NCBI GenBank assembly: GCA_963971535.1
Contig: OZ020593.1
Location: 34,878,576-34,942,575, forward strand
Length of the DNA: 64,000 nt
Direction: 5' to 3'
DNA from: Notolepis coatsorum
Lineage: Eukaryota > Chordata > Actinopteri > Aulopiformes > Paralepididae
In this document: piece after piece, positions 10,027-22,367 of the stretch
Layout of the letters: each line of letters opens with the position of its first letter
How positions within the stretch are numbered: position 1 is the stretch's first letter
Program-made: the position numbers and the translations under genes
Notes under the pieces: generated by a model
The model's database searches: none
The model's input: the letters and a program-made list of their open reading frames with translations, nothing else
Told to the model about the DNA's origin: nothing

Positions 10027-11355
10027 AACTAATATTTAGTTATTGTCTAGTGTCCTTGAATTAAAAGATCCATCGATCAATTTGGGATTTCTAACATGTA
10101 TCCATTCCTATGTTTTGAACACTGGTGATGGGGCTACACTTTTGTTTATATTTGGATTACAGATTGTGCCTTTTAAAGGGAGAGTGCCAGGCAAGGAATC
10201 GTTGGGAACTCTATGGCACTATCATTGACACAATGCACTGTTAACCATCAGGAAGATCAATTGGATCAGTCTGTCATCACTACCTCTATGTCTGTAAAGC
10301 CACACAGCTCTGCCTCAAGTGCCTCATAACCACAACAATTTACTGACCTCCGCGGGCAAATTGATTTGAATGGAAATGCTGTAAAAACGTTGAATTAATT
10401 TGTGTGTATACATAGCATCGCAAATAACCTAATTTAAGCTTGTCTAAACATTTCTGATTCATGCAGTGATATAGTTATCAGAAAAGTAAACAGACTATCT
10501 TTTCTGCTTGAGGAAATCATACCTTTATGTCGTTTCCATGGACACAGTGAATAATCATGGCTGCACAGACGGCATGAAGTGAAATTATCTTCAGTTCTTA
10601 TTTTTAAAGTAGGCTTAAAAAGGTTAAGGGGACAATTAATATATGATTATTCATTCAACAGGTTACATGAGAACTCACCCATATTCATCATTATTTATGT
10701 TGTTATTTCCATGCAGAGGTGTTGGATCTCAGAACACTGTTTAATGAGCCATAGCTTTCAAGATATTTGCTTAAGCTGTGTGATGTCTCATTCTGAAACT
10801 CCGATCCTGTACTATTTGTATGATGTGTGGGGGGGGGGGGGGGGGGGGATTCGAAATGTCTAAGGATATAACTGGTCACAAAAACCAGTTGTTGGACATG
10901 AAGAAGAAACCCCTGCTGTTCCAGGGAAAGTCTTAGAATATAGGATCAATAACACTGGGATGAAAAGAGCTATGCCTTCAATTAAATAGGGACCAGCTAA
11001 TTGGGGACATATTAGCATAGGGACTATTTCTGAAGCTGAATTACTGACTGTGCTCATGAAAATAACATGTTTTACATAAACATTTCTGTGAGGCAAAGAA
11101 ACCAAAACTATATGCAGACACACACACAGATATCTCTGTCTGTACCCAAATGACACACAAAAGCACCAGCGTAAAAATGCATGCCGGCATACTCTCACTC
11201 ACTTACAGTACATACAGTAAAGGACGAGATGCACACAGCTAATTAGACAAGAATAATTGGGTTTGGTTGAGGGAGACTTTCTGCTTCACTGTATGCAATA
11301 CAATAGCTTTGTGTTTCAAATAAGGCATGTCTACTGTTTGCTGTCTGCCTTGATG

Positions 11356-11449
<94 letters not shown>

Positions 11450-12268
11450 AAGACTAGGCAAGCCTAGTTAAGCTGAACCCGGATACATGCCAGTGGGAAT
11501 ATATGTTTGTTATGATACATGTAAACAACCGTGTGTTGCAACCAGAGTTTAAATTATGCCGGATCCTGTGGAACAGGATCATGACTAATAAATAACCTGT
11601 CACTATAATAGTGTGTCAATATGTTGTGTAAGACCATGTAAGATGTGATGTTATGTGGTCAGTCATTATTTTATTGCAAACCCATATATATTCCCATAAA
11701 GGTTACTCATAAATCACCTGCGTAAGTAGGCATGGTCGAATTTTTTTTGGTAAATGTGACGCTCGTATAAATCAGATGAAGGGAAAAAAAACATTGTTGA
11801 GAAACGGCAATGAGGTCAGGCAGGCGGTGACGCATGTACACAGTGAGCAGTGTGGTCTGCAGACTGTGTGAAGTAGGCAACTGTCAGCCACACAATGGAA
11901 AACCAGAGAAAACAAACATTATTTGTTGTCACTTCAGAGAATTAAGGCTGGCGATAGGTCATGGATTATCAAAGGACATACAGCAGGACTGGTGAATATA
12001 GATCAAGAGCCTTGGAGTATGTTAGTTGTTACAAAGCAGGGAGAAAGAGTTTGACGACTATACATGGCTGTTTTGTGGGCTATTTTGAAAGGGCACACAA
12101 TTTGTATTAACATTAATGCTTGTTGTTGGTGTTTAAATATAGCAGCATATGACAGTGTAAGCCCCACAGCTAGTGGGCGTTCGTGCTGGGCAGTGGAGTG
12201 ACTATGGCCAATGAAAACCATTGGCCTGTCCAAACACAGTCAGGGTCCTCGGGGATAAATCCATAGGG
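10027..12268. other. No gene; simple repeats only
   Basis: No conserved coding block is seen. A G run at about 10829-10849 and a long (TA)n tract are the only structured parts. A small palindrome, actaggc/gcctagt, follows the TA tract near 11454-11469. Confidence 0.5.
11357..11446. repeat. (TA)n microsatellite, about 90 bp
   Basis: An uninterrupted TA dinucleotide tract. It yields artefactual Tyr-Ile ORFs on both strands and could extrude cruciforms. Confidence 0.95.
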
Positions 12269-12344
12269 AACAGTAAGAAGCATTTTGTATGAAAGTATTC
12301 TGTACTTCTGTATGACAACTATTAAAGAAACTTGAAACTTGAAG
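12269..12344 (+). mobile_element. LINE family A, 3'-end fragment
   Basis: It contains gtaagaagcattttgta, gtattctgtacttctgta and the tail aaagaaacttgaaacttg. These match the 3' end of the LINE at 13125-14902. It is a severely 5'-truncated insertion, as usual for target-primed reverse transcription. Confidence 0.85.
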
Positions 12345-13089
12345 TCTTTAGGTCCAGAGATTGAAGACGCTGTGCAAAGCAGATGCAATCTGTTTAGGTC
12401 TGACTATAGATGTGTGAGGTTATGAATTCACCCGTGAGGAGGTCTGCAAGTCTTAAAAATCTATTTATTGTCGCTTGCCTCTGAAGTAGGCTACCACTGT
12501 GGAATGTAGTTTCAAGACGACAGGTGCGACACATTGATTATTCATGTGACGTGACGCAGCTTCTGTACTTCAAAATATAGTGATTAGAGGCAAGTTGATA
12601 CTAGACACAAGTGTGTGGGACTTGTATTGTGAAGAGCAGGAGCACTATCACATGCTAGAAATAATCAACGCACCTGTGTCATATTGACAGGGAGCTGTAC
12701 TTGATAGTCTTACTTAATATGCAGGCAGAGAATAAAAGTGAGCAAATAGTTGTTCAAGAAGCAGCCCGGTTATATTCATAGCCTCACACATCTGGAGTGT
12801 GAACAGATTGTATCTACGGTGCTATGGTGACTACATTCCCGACTGTACGTAGCCAGGGACTGAAAACGTATTACGTTAAGTCCCATCACTTCTGAAGGGG
12901 GGCTTTTTTTGGGCATATTTCAGTTAGTCACAGTAAAAGTCACCTAGTAAAAGTGAGATAATTGACAATATCAAAACATGCTAGGGCTGTACCGAATAGT
13001 TCGAAGATTCGTTCATAATGTTGACATTCGAATTCTAAATCAAAATAAAAAATTGTAAAAAAAAAAGAAAGAAAAAAAAAACTATTTGC
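12345..13089. other. No gene; possible hAT-like end
   Basis: No coding block is seen. Around 12983-13035, ctagggctgtaccgaata and repeated TTCGAA-like motifs resemble a hAT MITE terminus. The LINE insertion just downstream may have cut the rest off. Confidence 0.35.
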
Positions 13090-13115
13090 CAAGGTATGGC
13101 GAGTGCCATACCTTG
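13090..13115. repeat. Short perfect hairpin
   Basis: Eleven-base arms, caaggtatggc at 13090-13100 and gccataccttg at 13105-13115, flank a 4-base loop. It sits at the upstream edge of the LINE. Confidence 0.7.
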
Positions 13116-14428
13116 CCATACCAGAACGACGCCCCTGTGCCGACCAACTGGCCCCGGTATTCACTGACATCTTCAACCTGTCCTTGGAACAGGCTGTCAT
13201 CCCCACCTGTCTGAAGAAGTCCACCATCATCCCTGTACCCAAAAAATCTACGCCCGCTTGCCTCAACGACTACCGCCCTGTAGCCCTCACCTCCATAGCC
13301 ATGAAGTGCTTTGAGAAGCTAGTGAAGGGCTACATCTGTTCCTCCCTCCCCATCAACCTGGACCCTCTGCAATTTGCATATCGCCCCAACAGGTCCACGG
13401 AGGACGCCATAGCCCATGTGCTGCACACAGCAGCATCACACCTGGACAAGAGGCAGGGGAACTATGTGAGAATGCTGTTCATCGACTACAGCTCAGCATT
13501 CAATACCATAGTCCCCTCCAAACTCATAGCCAAGCTCAGGGACTTGGGCTTGAACTATGACCTCTGCCAGTGGGTCTTGGACTTCCTGACGGGCAGACCC
13601 CAGGTGGTAAGAGCCGGCAACTGCACCTCCTCATCCATCACGCTCAACATAGGGGCCCCCCAGGGCTGTGTTCTGAGCCCCCTCCTCTACTCCCTGTACA
13701 CACATGACTGCGTAGCACAGCGGAACAACAACACCATCATCAAATTTGCTGATGACACAGTAGTGGTGGGCCTGATCTCTGCCAACGACGAAAGGGCCTA
13801 CCTGGAAGAGGTAGAGAACCTGTCACAGTGGTGTCAGGAGAACTGCCTCTCCCTGAACGTCAGCAAAACAAAAGAGATGATTGTGGACTTCAGGAGGTCG
13901 GGGGTCAAGGACTACAGCCCCCTCAGCATCGACGGGGCACCGGTTGAGAGAGTGAACAGTTTCAAGTACCTCGGAGCCCACATATCCGAGGACTTGACAT
14001 GGACCACACACATTGACAGTGTTGTGAAGAAGGCACGACAACGCCTCTACTTCCTCAGGCGCCTAAGGAAGTTCCAAGTCAGTCAGAAGATCCTTAGGAA
14101 CTTCTACTCATGTACAATAGAGAGCATCCTGACCGGCAACATCACCTCCTGGTTTGGGAATAGCACTGCACAAGACCGTAGCAGACTACAAAGAGTGACA
14201 CGTTCAGCCGAACGCACAATTGGAGGGGGGCTTCCCACCCTCCAGAACATTTACAACAAGCGGTGCAAGGGGAAGGCTAAGAGAATTATTAAGGACTCGA
14301 GCCACCCGAACAACTGCCTCTTTGAACTGCTGCGGTCAGGCAAGCGATACCGGAGTCTTAAGGCGAGCACAGAAAGACTCAGAAGAAGCTTCTATCCCCA
14401 GGCCATCAGGCTGCTAAACGAACAATAA
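13103..14428 (+). pseudogene. LINE ORF2 reverse transcriptase, 5'-truncated but open
   Basis: 441 codons are open. The ATG at 13103 is fortuitous, because LINE similarity starts near 13125. RT blocks appear in order: [39 protein letters not shown] (palm block with the first catalytic Asp), [17 protein letters not shown], and FADDTVVVG with the catalytic Asp pair. Then come [24 protein letters not shown] and the C-terminal QAIRLLNEQ. The enzyme would copy LINE RNA at nicked chromosomal DNA. Lacking its endonuclease domain, it cannot be autonomous. The absence of stops suggests a young insertion. Confidence 0.85.
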
Positions 14429-14902
14429 ACACTATGCAACAACCATCAAATGCACACAGCACACACACCCACACGCACACACTCACTCAAACAAACAACA
14501 CACTGCAGCACCCACTCTCCACACTTTAGATCACACAAACACACTTTACACTTTATATTTATTGATAAAGGATTTGCACTACAACTCGTACACCTACTGT
14601 GAATTGTACCTAAATTGCACCTCGTCCCATTTCTGCCTTGCACTATATAGTATTGTATATTAGTACACTGCACAGTATTGTATATTGTATGGTAACTCAG
14701 TTACGTCTTCTGCATCGAACATTGTACATGTCTAAACTGAACACTGTGACCTCATTTTTTTTTACTTCTAATTTTACTATGTTATTTTATTTCATACTTA
14801 TCTTGTCTTGCACAGTCTCTGGAGCGTAACAGTAAGAAGCATTTTGTATAAAAGTATTCTGTACTTCTGTATGACAACTATTAAAGAAACTTGAAACTTG
14901 GT
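13125..14902 (+). mobile_element. LINE family A (L2/CR1-like), 5'-truncated
   Basis: An RT ORF is followed by a CA-rich 3' UTR and a tail of repeated aacttga units with a preceding ATTAAAG. The endonuclease and RT N terminus are missing. The same 3' end occurs at 12269-12344, 19968-20415 (-), 38202-38359 (both strands) and 42625-42937, which defines the family. Confidence 0.85.
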
Positions 14903-15060
14903 CGGAGGAAGCATGTGGTGGACTTCAGGGTTCCCTTGTACCGACCAGTAGGAGGAACAAGCGCACAACAACCAGGTAGGGGAGGGGGGAATTGGCATAA
15001 CGACTAAATTGGGATGGGGAGAAAAGATTGAAAAATCTGGCGGAGAAAAAGATAAAAAAA
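14903..15060 (+). mobile_element. SINE 3'-end fragment related to family S1
   Basis: The sequence gtcggaggaagcatgtg and then aaattgggatggggagaaaa resembles the distal body and A-rich tail of S1. There is no tRNA-like head. Confidence 0.55.
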
Positions 15061-15169
15061 ATCAAACCGCTCCATTCTCGCTCTCCCTGTGTTCTGCTAT
15101 GTCCGGCACTGCTAGACAAACAATACCACTGACTCTTAGCCGCCAGAGATGAATCCCTTCCTGCTGACT

Positions 15170-15612
15170 TGTTGTTCACAATTTGTAAGTTGCATTGGAT
15201 AAAAGCATCGGCTAAATTACTAAATGTAAATGTAAGAACAACGGGAAGTCGAGACTCACGCATGCGTGTTTCAACAATGGGGAGTCAGCCAGCCAGTCAG
15301 TAAGGGACATTTGCTGTTGTAAGAATACGGTGTAAGAACAGATGTGGTTCTTGTATAGTATAGTTTAGATATAGTAAGTATAGCATAATGACGGAGTTAA
15401 AATTGTATATTGTATGTACATAGGAACCAGTGCCTTCTCAGGAATTTAGCATGTCTATTGTTATCATGCACATCTTATGTCTTCTTATTACCTGTGTTTT
15501 TTTTTTGTCTATTTTATTATTGTATTATTGCACAATCGGATGCGGGCATGACCAACCGCATTTCACTGTATGCCCTGGTATGTATGTGACAAATAAACCT
15601 CTTGAATATAAA
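15170..15612 (+). mobile_element. Two LINE 3' ends in tandem
   Basis: At about 15185-15235, ttggataaaagcatcggct and aaatgtaaatgtaa form the tail of a common fish L2-like LINE. At 15236-15612, gcacaatcggatgcgggca and tgacaaataaacctcttga match the 3' UTR of LINE family B (compare 57060-57160), ending in an A tract. Neither retains coding sequence. Confidence 0.65.
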
Positions 15613-16429
15613 AAAAAAAATACAAACAGAAAAGAGAAAACAAATCAAAGGTAATTTGGCTGAATCACATGAGATTATTAAAGAGTCATGAAAAGCAAAG
15701 TCTCCCCCACATGCAATTGAAGCATGCATATTTGACTGTGTACCGCACTTAAAATAAAATAAATACAACTTCATAACGTCGTTATTTTTCATTTTCGATC
15801 GATGTAGGCCTATTGCGCCCCGGCTTTCATCTCGGATTCATATTCATTTTTATCTTCGTTTTGCAACAGTGTTCCCGGAGATATATTTTGTTTCACAGCA
15901 AATGGGTAGAAAACGAGGAGATGGGAGAACAGCAGGGGGCCTCTGCTGAATTCTTATTGTGATACAGGTAATCGTTTGTAAAAATGGGTTTGCAACGGAG
16001 ACACCTCACCTCCAAATCAAAAGAGAATTGTACACCCACTTCCCTTTCATTCCAGATACATGTTAGGACTTCTAATACGAATTCAAACGTGTGTTATTGT
16101 TGTTATTTATTTATTCGCTTAATGGGAAATCCTTGCTCCTCGCTCTGCCCACGGTAGGAGACAACCTTCACACAGTCAAATAAATGCTTGACAAATGTGC
16201 TTATCCTGTCATTTGGAAATTAAATGGGATCCACTCCTTCGCTCTGTAATTTCCCCTCAGCTTTGCAAAGACACTTCCATCCCTTCTGAAGCAGACAGAC
16301 AATTTCATTGCTCTCTGCTCTCGCCACCAGCAGCACATTCTAGCTAGAAGTGAGGAAGCTCAGCCACCCAGATCTATAGCCTATACAGGCGGCTCACATG
16401 TTATTTATAATCCGTGTCGTCTCACCTCA
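15613..16429. other. No gene recognised
   Basis: No conserved coding block or named repeat is seen on either strand. Confidence 0.5.
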
Positions 16430-16444
16430 AAATGTGTCTTGTCT

Positions 16445-16912
16445 GGGCGGCTAAGTGGCGCAGTGGGCAAGGCGCTCGCCACTAACGCAGGAGATGCTGG
16501 GTTCGAGCCCAGCTCTCGGCGTTGCTTCCGGCTTGGCTGGTCGTTCATACTAATACAATTGGCAGTATTAGGGGGTGGGTAAGCTGGTGGGTGGGGATCG
16601 GACGTTGTGAACAGCGACTCCTACAGGTCGGTTGGTGCGCCTGTACAGCAGAATCAGGAAGCAACGGGGGCAGCGTGAGCCTCCCACGCGTTACTCCTCG
16701 CCACTGAGAGATCGTGCTGTACAGGTGAAAAGATGCGACAGCTGCCTCCTCGTGTACCGGAGGGGACACGTGATGCAAGGCTTGGTCCACATTGCAGCCG
16801 ACCAGTGGGAGGCATGGTCTAACAACGTTCGAGACAGGGGAGGGTAGAATTGGACAATACGAAATTGGGATGGGAGAAAAATAGAAAATGGGGAGAAAAA
16901 GTAGATAAAAAA
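16445..16912 (+). mobile_element. SINE family S1, full length with target duplication
   Basis: The tRNA-like head (gtggcgcagtgggcaagg, gggttcgagcccag), body and GGGAGAAAAAG tail are present. It is flanked by 15-bp direct repeats with one mismatch, aaatgtgtcttgtct at 16430-16444 and aaatgtatcttgtct at 16913-16927, as expected for LINE-driven insertion. Confidence 0.9.
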
Positions 16913-16927
16913 AAATGTATCTTGTCT

Positions 16928-17472
16928 GTCACAAGGAGGCAGGGAAAGTTGATAGCACTGGGATGACACTGAGGTGACTCCCGTGTAACTCTGTGTTCTA
17001 ATTCTCCTCCCGTCGACTCACTGTGAGCGCAGCTCTTTCTGTAGCCTCAACCTGCCTGGCTGTGTTCCAAGCACAATGCAGATGACACAATAGTATATAT
17101 TACTTGATTGATTAATTAATTAATACAGCTTAAATGTTTTCCCCTTTAGAATACATTTATATTTAAGATATATATATTATATATATAGGCATAATAGCAC
17201 CTTTCACAGCTCTTAGTAGGTGAAATATCCACATTGATCTATCGGCAGGGTATCTGCGGGGTATTAAAAGTCTTAAAAAGTATTACATTCATAATTCTCA
17301 ATTTAAGGCCTAAAGGTATTTTTCATTTGCACATGTATTCAATGTTTTGGGGGGGAAGCCCGGCTGTCGGGAGATGAAATAATATTAAATATAGGAAATG
17401 TTTTTGTATTCAATCACTGCTTTTTGGGGGGCTACCGGGAGTTCAGTGTCGCTATGTGTTGTTGTTTTTTTG
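16928..17472. other. No gene; old repeat around the LTR insertion
   Basis: No coding sequence is seen. Around 17211-17250 is one unit of a dispersed minisatellite (gtgaaatatccacattgat) that reappears beyond the LTR at 19720-19815. The LTR element probably inserted into this older repeat. Confidence 0.5.
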
Positions 17473-17476
17473 CTAG

Positions 17477-19580
17477 TGTAGCACCCTGAAAATATGGCTA
17501 TTATTCAGAAGTGCTGACTTGCCTTTTATCTCCCCTGGTGCACCAAGACATATTAACTAGTTTCCATTGATATTCCCTCGAACAATGATGCAGGGTTCTC
17601 CTTCTCCTACCGGCTGGAATATGGATTATAAACAGTAACACTGGATCATATTCTTCCACCCAGTGCTTCCATGTGGGGCTAGTTGGCGGTACCAGCAGGG
17701 GGCAGCGGTGGCAGGCAGAGCGTACGAGAGAGACGGAGAAGGAAGCAAGCCAACTGAGACGGAAGTGGGAGGAACAAGCCTCTTCGACAGTGGACTTGGA
17801 TGTGATCGGTCGTGTCTTGACAGAGCCCCCGTTGTGGACCACACGGGTGAACGTATTGAACTTGAGTATATGACGGGTTATCCTAGAAATATCCGTGATA
17901 GCGCGTGAGTAAGAGAAACCGAACCCAAGGACTAACGTCCATAGATAACGTGTTATAGTAGCAGTGTGTGCGGTATATTTAGCATGCTGCTAACGGCTAT
18001 GTTGACTCCAGTATACACCGGGCGCGAGGCGCTGAAGAGACCGGTGGTGTAGCCAGCCACGTTGCGTAACAGTATAACCATATAGCAGGAGGGCTGTTTG
18101 GGACCCAAAGAGTAGCTTCAGTTTAAGGTAGGGCTAGAGTATTGCTGCACGTCTACCCAGCACTGGCCGTCAACAACCAGTCTTCGCCGGTGTTCGACGT
18201 CTGCTCTGCCCCGGCTGTCGTCAGCCCAGCACGGGAGTTCTTCTCGTCCAGCAGAGGTCGCCATCACCCAGCACGCGCTCTCAGCCCGCTACTGCCCCTC
18301 TGCTCCAGCCCCGCTTGCTAGCGCCCGTGACGAGAGCGTTCAACGCCATCTTGCTACCCGGACGGTGGTGGCGCGGTGAGGCCGCCATCTTGGTTGAGTA
18401 CAATAGAGCTTCGATGCTCAGGATCTTATTGCACAGTACACAGTGTGATGCGGCCTACGGGTGAAGCTAACGTTGCTAACTACAGTTCATAGGGGTACCC
18501 CATAACCATTACATGCCGGCATTAGTATAGGACTTTTGTTTTGGTAAAGTGGGCCCACCTTTTTGATTTCCTTTGAGTGTAATAACGTGTTGGTTCTTTA
18601 ATAATAATTCCCATCTAATTAACCCTTCCCCTGCGGGAAGGTTACTGACCAGTGGTGTCACAAGTAAAGCCTTAGAGAGGTATTATCCTTACCATATAAT
18701 TAAAGCCTGAGAGAGGTATTATACATGGTACTAGCCCAGACGTGGGTGATGAGTTAAGCACATTGGTGTGTCATATAGGTGCCTAAAAGGTACTGAGTTA
18801 CAGCTTGGGTAATGGCAAGATGAGTGTAATAACGTGTTGGTTCTTTAATAATAATTCCCATCTAATTAACCCTTCCCCTGCGGGAAGGTTACTGACCAGT
18901 GGTGTCACAAGTAAAGCCTTAGAGAGGTATTATCCTTACCATATAATTAAAGCCTGAGAGAGGTATTATACATGGTACTAGCCCAGACGTGGGTGATGAG
19001 TTAAGCACATTGGTGTGTCATATAGGTGCCTAAAAGGTACTGAGTTACAGCTTGGGTAATGGCAAGATTCCATCCTATTTAAACATGCCATTAAATCTTT
19101 GTAACTGCACAGTACAAATTAACATAAAGAATTAGATGGGGTTCTGTGTGCGTGTCCATTCCTGTGCCTAGTATTAACTCTTTTGGTGTGGGTAACGTTA
19201 ATACAATGAACCCCTTCCTATTCAACCCTTCCCTTTCTACTGTAAGGTTTCTAATGTCACTGAGGGAGGGTACTGCTTGTGGGGGGAACTAAGTTATTTA
19301 TTTACAATTCAGTCACTAGGTGTGGGAGGGTTAAAGGAGTAATTGGGGGAAGTGAGAGCGAGTTGGGGAGTACTGCTGACCGCCCTGCTGCAGGGGAGGA
19401 AGACCAGAGTACCAGACCAGGTTGGTAAATCCCGGGCCCCATCCACTCCCACTGCCAGCCTCCAGTTGAAGCTCCAGACCCAAAGACGGAGGTGCAGTCA
19501 GACGGAGCTCTACTGTGTCTCGCTACCCAGTGACTGTGCACACCTGTTCCCACAAAGCAGGGATAATCCACCCTGCTACA
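17477..19580. mobile_element. Probable solo LTR, 2.1 kb
   Basis: The element begins TGTAGCA and ends TGCTACA, matching the TG...CA rule. It is flanked by the 4-bp direct repeat ctag (17473-17476 and 19581-19584). There is no gag or pol coding sequence and no second LTR. It is moderately GC-rich and contains a perfect tandem duplication. It could be a solo LTR of a gypsy-like element left by LTR-LTR recombination, or a short nonautonomous LTR-type element. Its strand is unknown. Confidence 0.5.
18574..19067. repeat. Perfect 247-bp tandem duplication
   Basis: Copy 1 (18574-18820) and copy 2 (18821-19067) are identical by direct reading. Each contains internal direct repeats (agagaggtattat twice) and a short GC hairpin, cttcccctgcgggaag. 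Confidence 0.95.
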
Positions 19581-19645
19581 CTAGCATGGTCATTAAATTG
19601 GTATTAAATCTGGCTCTAAGTGGCATTAAAAAGGTCTTGAATTTA

Positions 19646-19698
19646 GTTAGTTGGTTGGTTGGTTGGTTGGTTGGTTGGTTGGTTGGTTGGTTGGTTGA
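19646..19698. repeat. (GGTT)n microsatellite
   Basis: About 12 uninterrupted GGTT units. Confidence 0.95.
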
Positions 19699-19714
19699 AA
19701 CCGGCAGATACCCT

Positions 19715-19815
19715 GATCCACATTGAGCTATCTGGAGACATAATAGGTGAGATATTCACATTGATCCATCTGGATACATAGCAAGTGAGATATTCACATT
19801 GATCCATCTGGATGC
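19715..19815. repeat. Dispersed minisatellite, 2-3 units
   Basis: Repeated units carry gtgagatattcacattgat followed by ccatctgg. Related single units sit at 17211-17250 and 34962-35004. Confidence 0.75.
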
Positions 19816-19967
19816 ATACTGTATGTAGACACTTGAATGTCTCTGATTAAGACTTTTAGAAGACTGTTCCCTCAGGTCCTTAGGAGAACCAAACCAGCTA
19901 TGTTCATTATGACTGTTTCAATAAGCCGTCCATTTTGTGCCATTCAATGCATCGTTGGAGGACTAAC

Positions 19968-20415
19968 AAGTTTCAAGTTTCAAGTTTCTTTAATATTTGT
20001 CATACAGAAGTACAGAATACTTTTATACAAAATGCTTCTTACTGTTACGCTCCAGAGACTGTGCAAGACAAGATAAGTATGAAATAAAATAACATAGTAA
20101 AATTAGAAGTAAAAAAATGAGGTCACAAGTGTTCAGTTTAGACATATGTACAATGTTCGATGCAGAATAGACGTAGTTACCATACAATATACAATACTGT
20201 GCAGTGTACTAATATACAATACTATATAGTGCAAGGCAGAAATGGGACGAGGTGCAATTTAGGTACAATTCACAGTAGGTGTACGAGTTGTAGTGCAAAT
20301 CCTTTATCAATAAATATAAAGTGTAAAGTGTGTTTGTGTGATCTAAAGTGTGGAGAGTGGGTGCTGCAGTGTGTTGTTTGTTTGAGTGAGTGTGTGCGTG
20401 TGGGTGTGTGTGCTA
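19968..20415 (-). mobile_element. LINE family A 3' UTR, minus strand
   Basis: This is the reverse complement of 14450-14902. It begins with the tail (caagtttcaagtttcttta) and ends in the GT-rich stretch complementary to the CA-rich start of the 3' UTR. No RT coding is left. Confidence 0.85.
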
Positions 20416-20594
20416 GGGGGAGCTGGGGGGGGAGCTGGTTGGCGTCAGTCTGGTGGGTCTGTAGGGGCATGCGGAGAGGATGCAGGATCAACAAGGAAGC
20501 CACACGTGCGGTGTCCTTCGGAGCAAACCACGAGAGCGAGCGGACGTGCTTGCCGAGAGAGCCCTATTTTGAAAACGTGAAAATACCAAATGTG

Positions 20595-20828
20595 GGGGAG
20601 CTCCAGTAGCTCACCGCGTACCTCGAACGCTATTTCGGCGTCGGGGACAACCGTGCGCGTCACGGATCTGGGGTAGCGAGTTCGACTCCCGGACTAGCCG
20701 TATTTTCTCAGAGTGTCTTTCCCCCCATCTATACCCCCATTCAACCTGTTTCTGTCGGTCATACTTGACCAGAAAAAGCGATAAACGCGAAAAGAACCAG
20801 CTGACTGGTCAAAGTTTAAAAAAGAAAA
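20595..20828 (+). mobile_element. tRNA-derived SINE, second family (S2)
   Basis: The head has ccagtagctcaccgcg as the A-box region and a good B-box in gagttcgactcccgg, about 105 bp in all. A short body and A-rich end (aaaaaagaaaag) follow. Perfect 16-bp target duplications, gaaaataccaaatgtg, lie at 20579-20594 and 20829-20844. It is unrelated to S1 beyond the tRNA-like head. Confidence 0.85.
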
Positions 20829-20844
20829 GAAAATACCAAATGTG

Positions 20845-21949
20845 CACCGGAGCAGAAGAAATAACGCTGCGTGCCGTAAGTTTATTAATATCAAGTATAG
20901 CGTTTAGTTCACGCGAAGAAGAAGAGGACGCTTGGCAGATGTCATGTGAAGACGAATGCTAAGCTCTACGTATTAGAAAGTACAATCGGAGAGTTAGGTT
21001 AGCCAACTCGGCTACTAGCTTAGCTAAAGTGTAGTGAACTAGCATTTTAGCTTAGCACATCGCGTCGCCCGTTTTACAGCAACAGAAGGACTCATCCCCA
21101 GGAGGCTCTACTGGACGTCTACAGCATCACTACAGACCACCTACTGACCACCAGACCAGCCCTGCCTTTGAGTACCACAGGTGACGGTTTCTCTGGACCT
21201 TTTACGGCCGAACTAGCCCAGACATTGTATATGCAGGGATAATCAGCACTTTGGCTATAGACCCTCACGTGCGGGCAAGTCGATTAAAGGTGCATCACCT
21301 GTTTTATTTTGACAACATTGATAGCATGCTACATATATCTATTCTATTCACATATATGCTTACCACTTGTATCTATTGCTATGTCCGCCCATCACAATCA
21401 CGCAAACTGTCTAACGCCTGTCCCGGCTCCCTGTCTCCCTGTGAGTGGCTGTCTCGGAGTGATGACCGGAGTGTTGGACGTCCCGTGATGAAGACCGGGA
21501 GGATGCGACCCTATCTGCGCCGCCCCTTCGCCTCAAATAGATCTTTAAAAAATGCTCAGTTGCTATCGCTATCAGCTCTATCTTTAATCTTTCAAAATGT
21601 TCAGTTGGTATCGCATGCACTTATCTGTGTTTCACTACACACATGAGTGCATGCCTACCAACTATTCACCTGTTTTATTGCAACACTACTATCACAGACA
21701 TCTAAGAAGGGAGATCCCCCCTTGAATGGCCCTTCTAAGGTTTCTCTCCTCCACATGTGGTGCATTTTTTCCTATTGCTAGGTTTTAGTGAGTTTTTCCT
21801 TACCTTCGCGTGGGGTATGTCTTGGAGTGTTGCATTTATTTATTTAAAAATGTTTGGACTTTATGGTGTTCTTGACTTATTGTGATGTTTCTTCTTGACT
21901 TCTTTAATGAAGACGTGTCCGGCCCATGGGGACATTAACGATTAGTTAG
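20845..21949. other. No gene; probable old retroelement remnants
   Basis: No conserved protein is seen. At 21703-21830, aatggcccttctaaggttt and gagtttttccttacctt resemble the 3' region of widespread fish LINEs. I cannot assign the rest. Confidence 0.4.
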
Positions 21950-21956
21950 ATAGTTA

Positions 21957-22165
21957 TATTAGTATTGGCTGAGCGTCCCGCTCTGAGCCTTATGAGATAT
22001 CCATATCTCCTATGATACCTATTGTATCTCCCACGAACAAAAAACTACATGCACCCCACCTGTATGGGGCTCCGCCCCCATGGTGGCACCGCCCATATAG
22101 CAGTGACTCTGGTCACCAAACATCCTTCCTCGCCAAAACCCGTCCCAGGAAAAGATTCCTCAAGA
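21957..22165. repeat. DIRS inverted terminal repeat, one end
   Basis: It contains gcgtcccgctctgagcctta and tgcaccccacctgtatgggg, reverse-complementary to 27215-27385 with few differences. Confidence 0.85.
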
Positions 22166-22184
22166 GGGAACTCAGGGCCGCGCA

Positions 22185-22290
22185 GAACGGGACGCTCAGC
22201 CAATACTAATATAACTAGGTTATCTACATAACCTATCGTTATATGCCGTATTCGCTATCGCGTCCCGCTCTGAGCCTTATGAGATATGGG
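22185..22290. repeat. DIRS internal complementary region with central palindrome
   Basis: The left part (gggacgctcagccaatacta) is the reverse complement of the outer end near 21957. The right part (gttatatgccgtattcgcta) is the reverse complement of the outer end near 27385. Between them lies aggttat-ctac-ataacct (22217-22234), a palindrome at the position of the circle junction. The region serves as template for completing the circular DNA. Confidence 0.85.
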
Positions 22291-22367
22291 GAAGAGCGGA
22301 CGCGAAGCCCGACAAATGTACCCCCTGAGGACCCGTAAGCCCACATCAAGGGGTGCGGGGAGCCCTG

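Noticed and set aside
11243-11461. ORFs of alternating Tyr-Ile on both strands
   Set aside because: They are translations of the (TA)n microsatellite.
13103-14428. Host gene or bacterial retron RT
   Set aside because: The motifs and 3' tail are those of an L2/CR1-like LINE found several times in the window.
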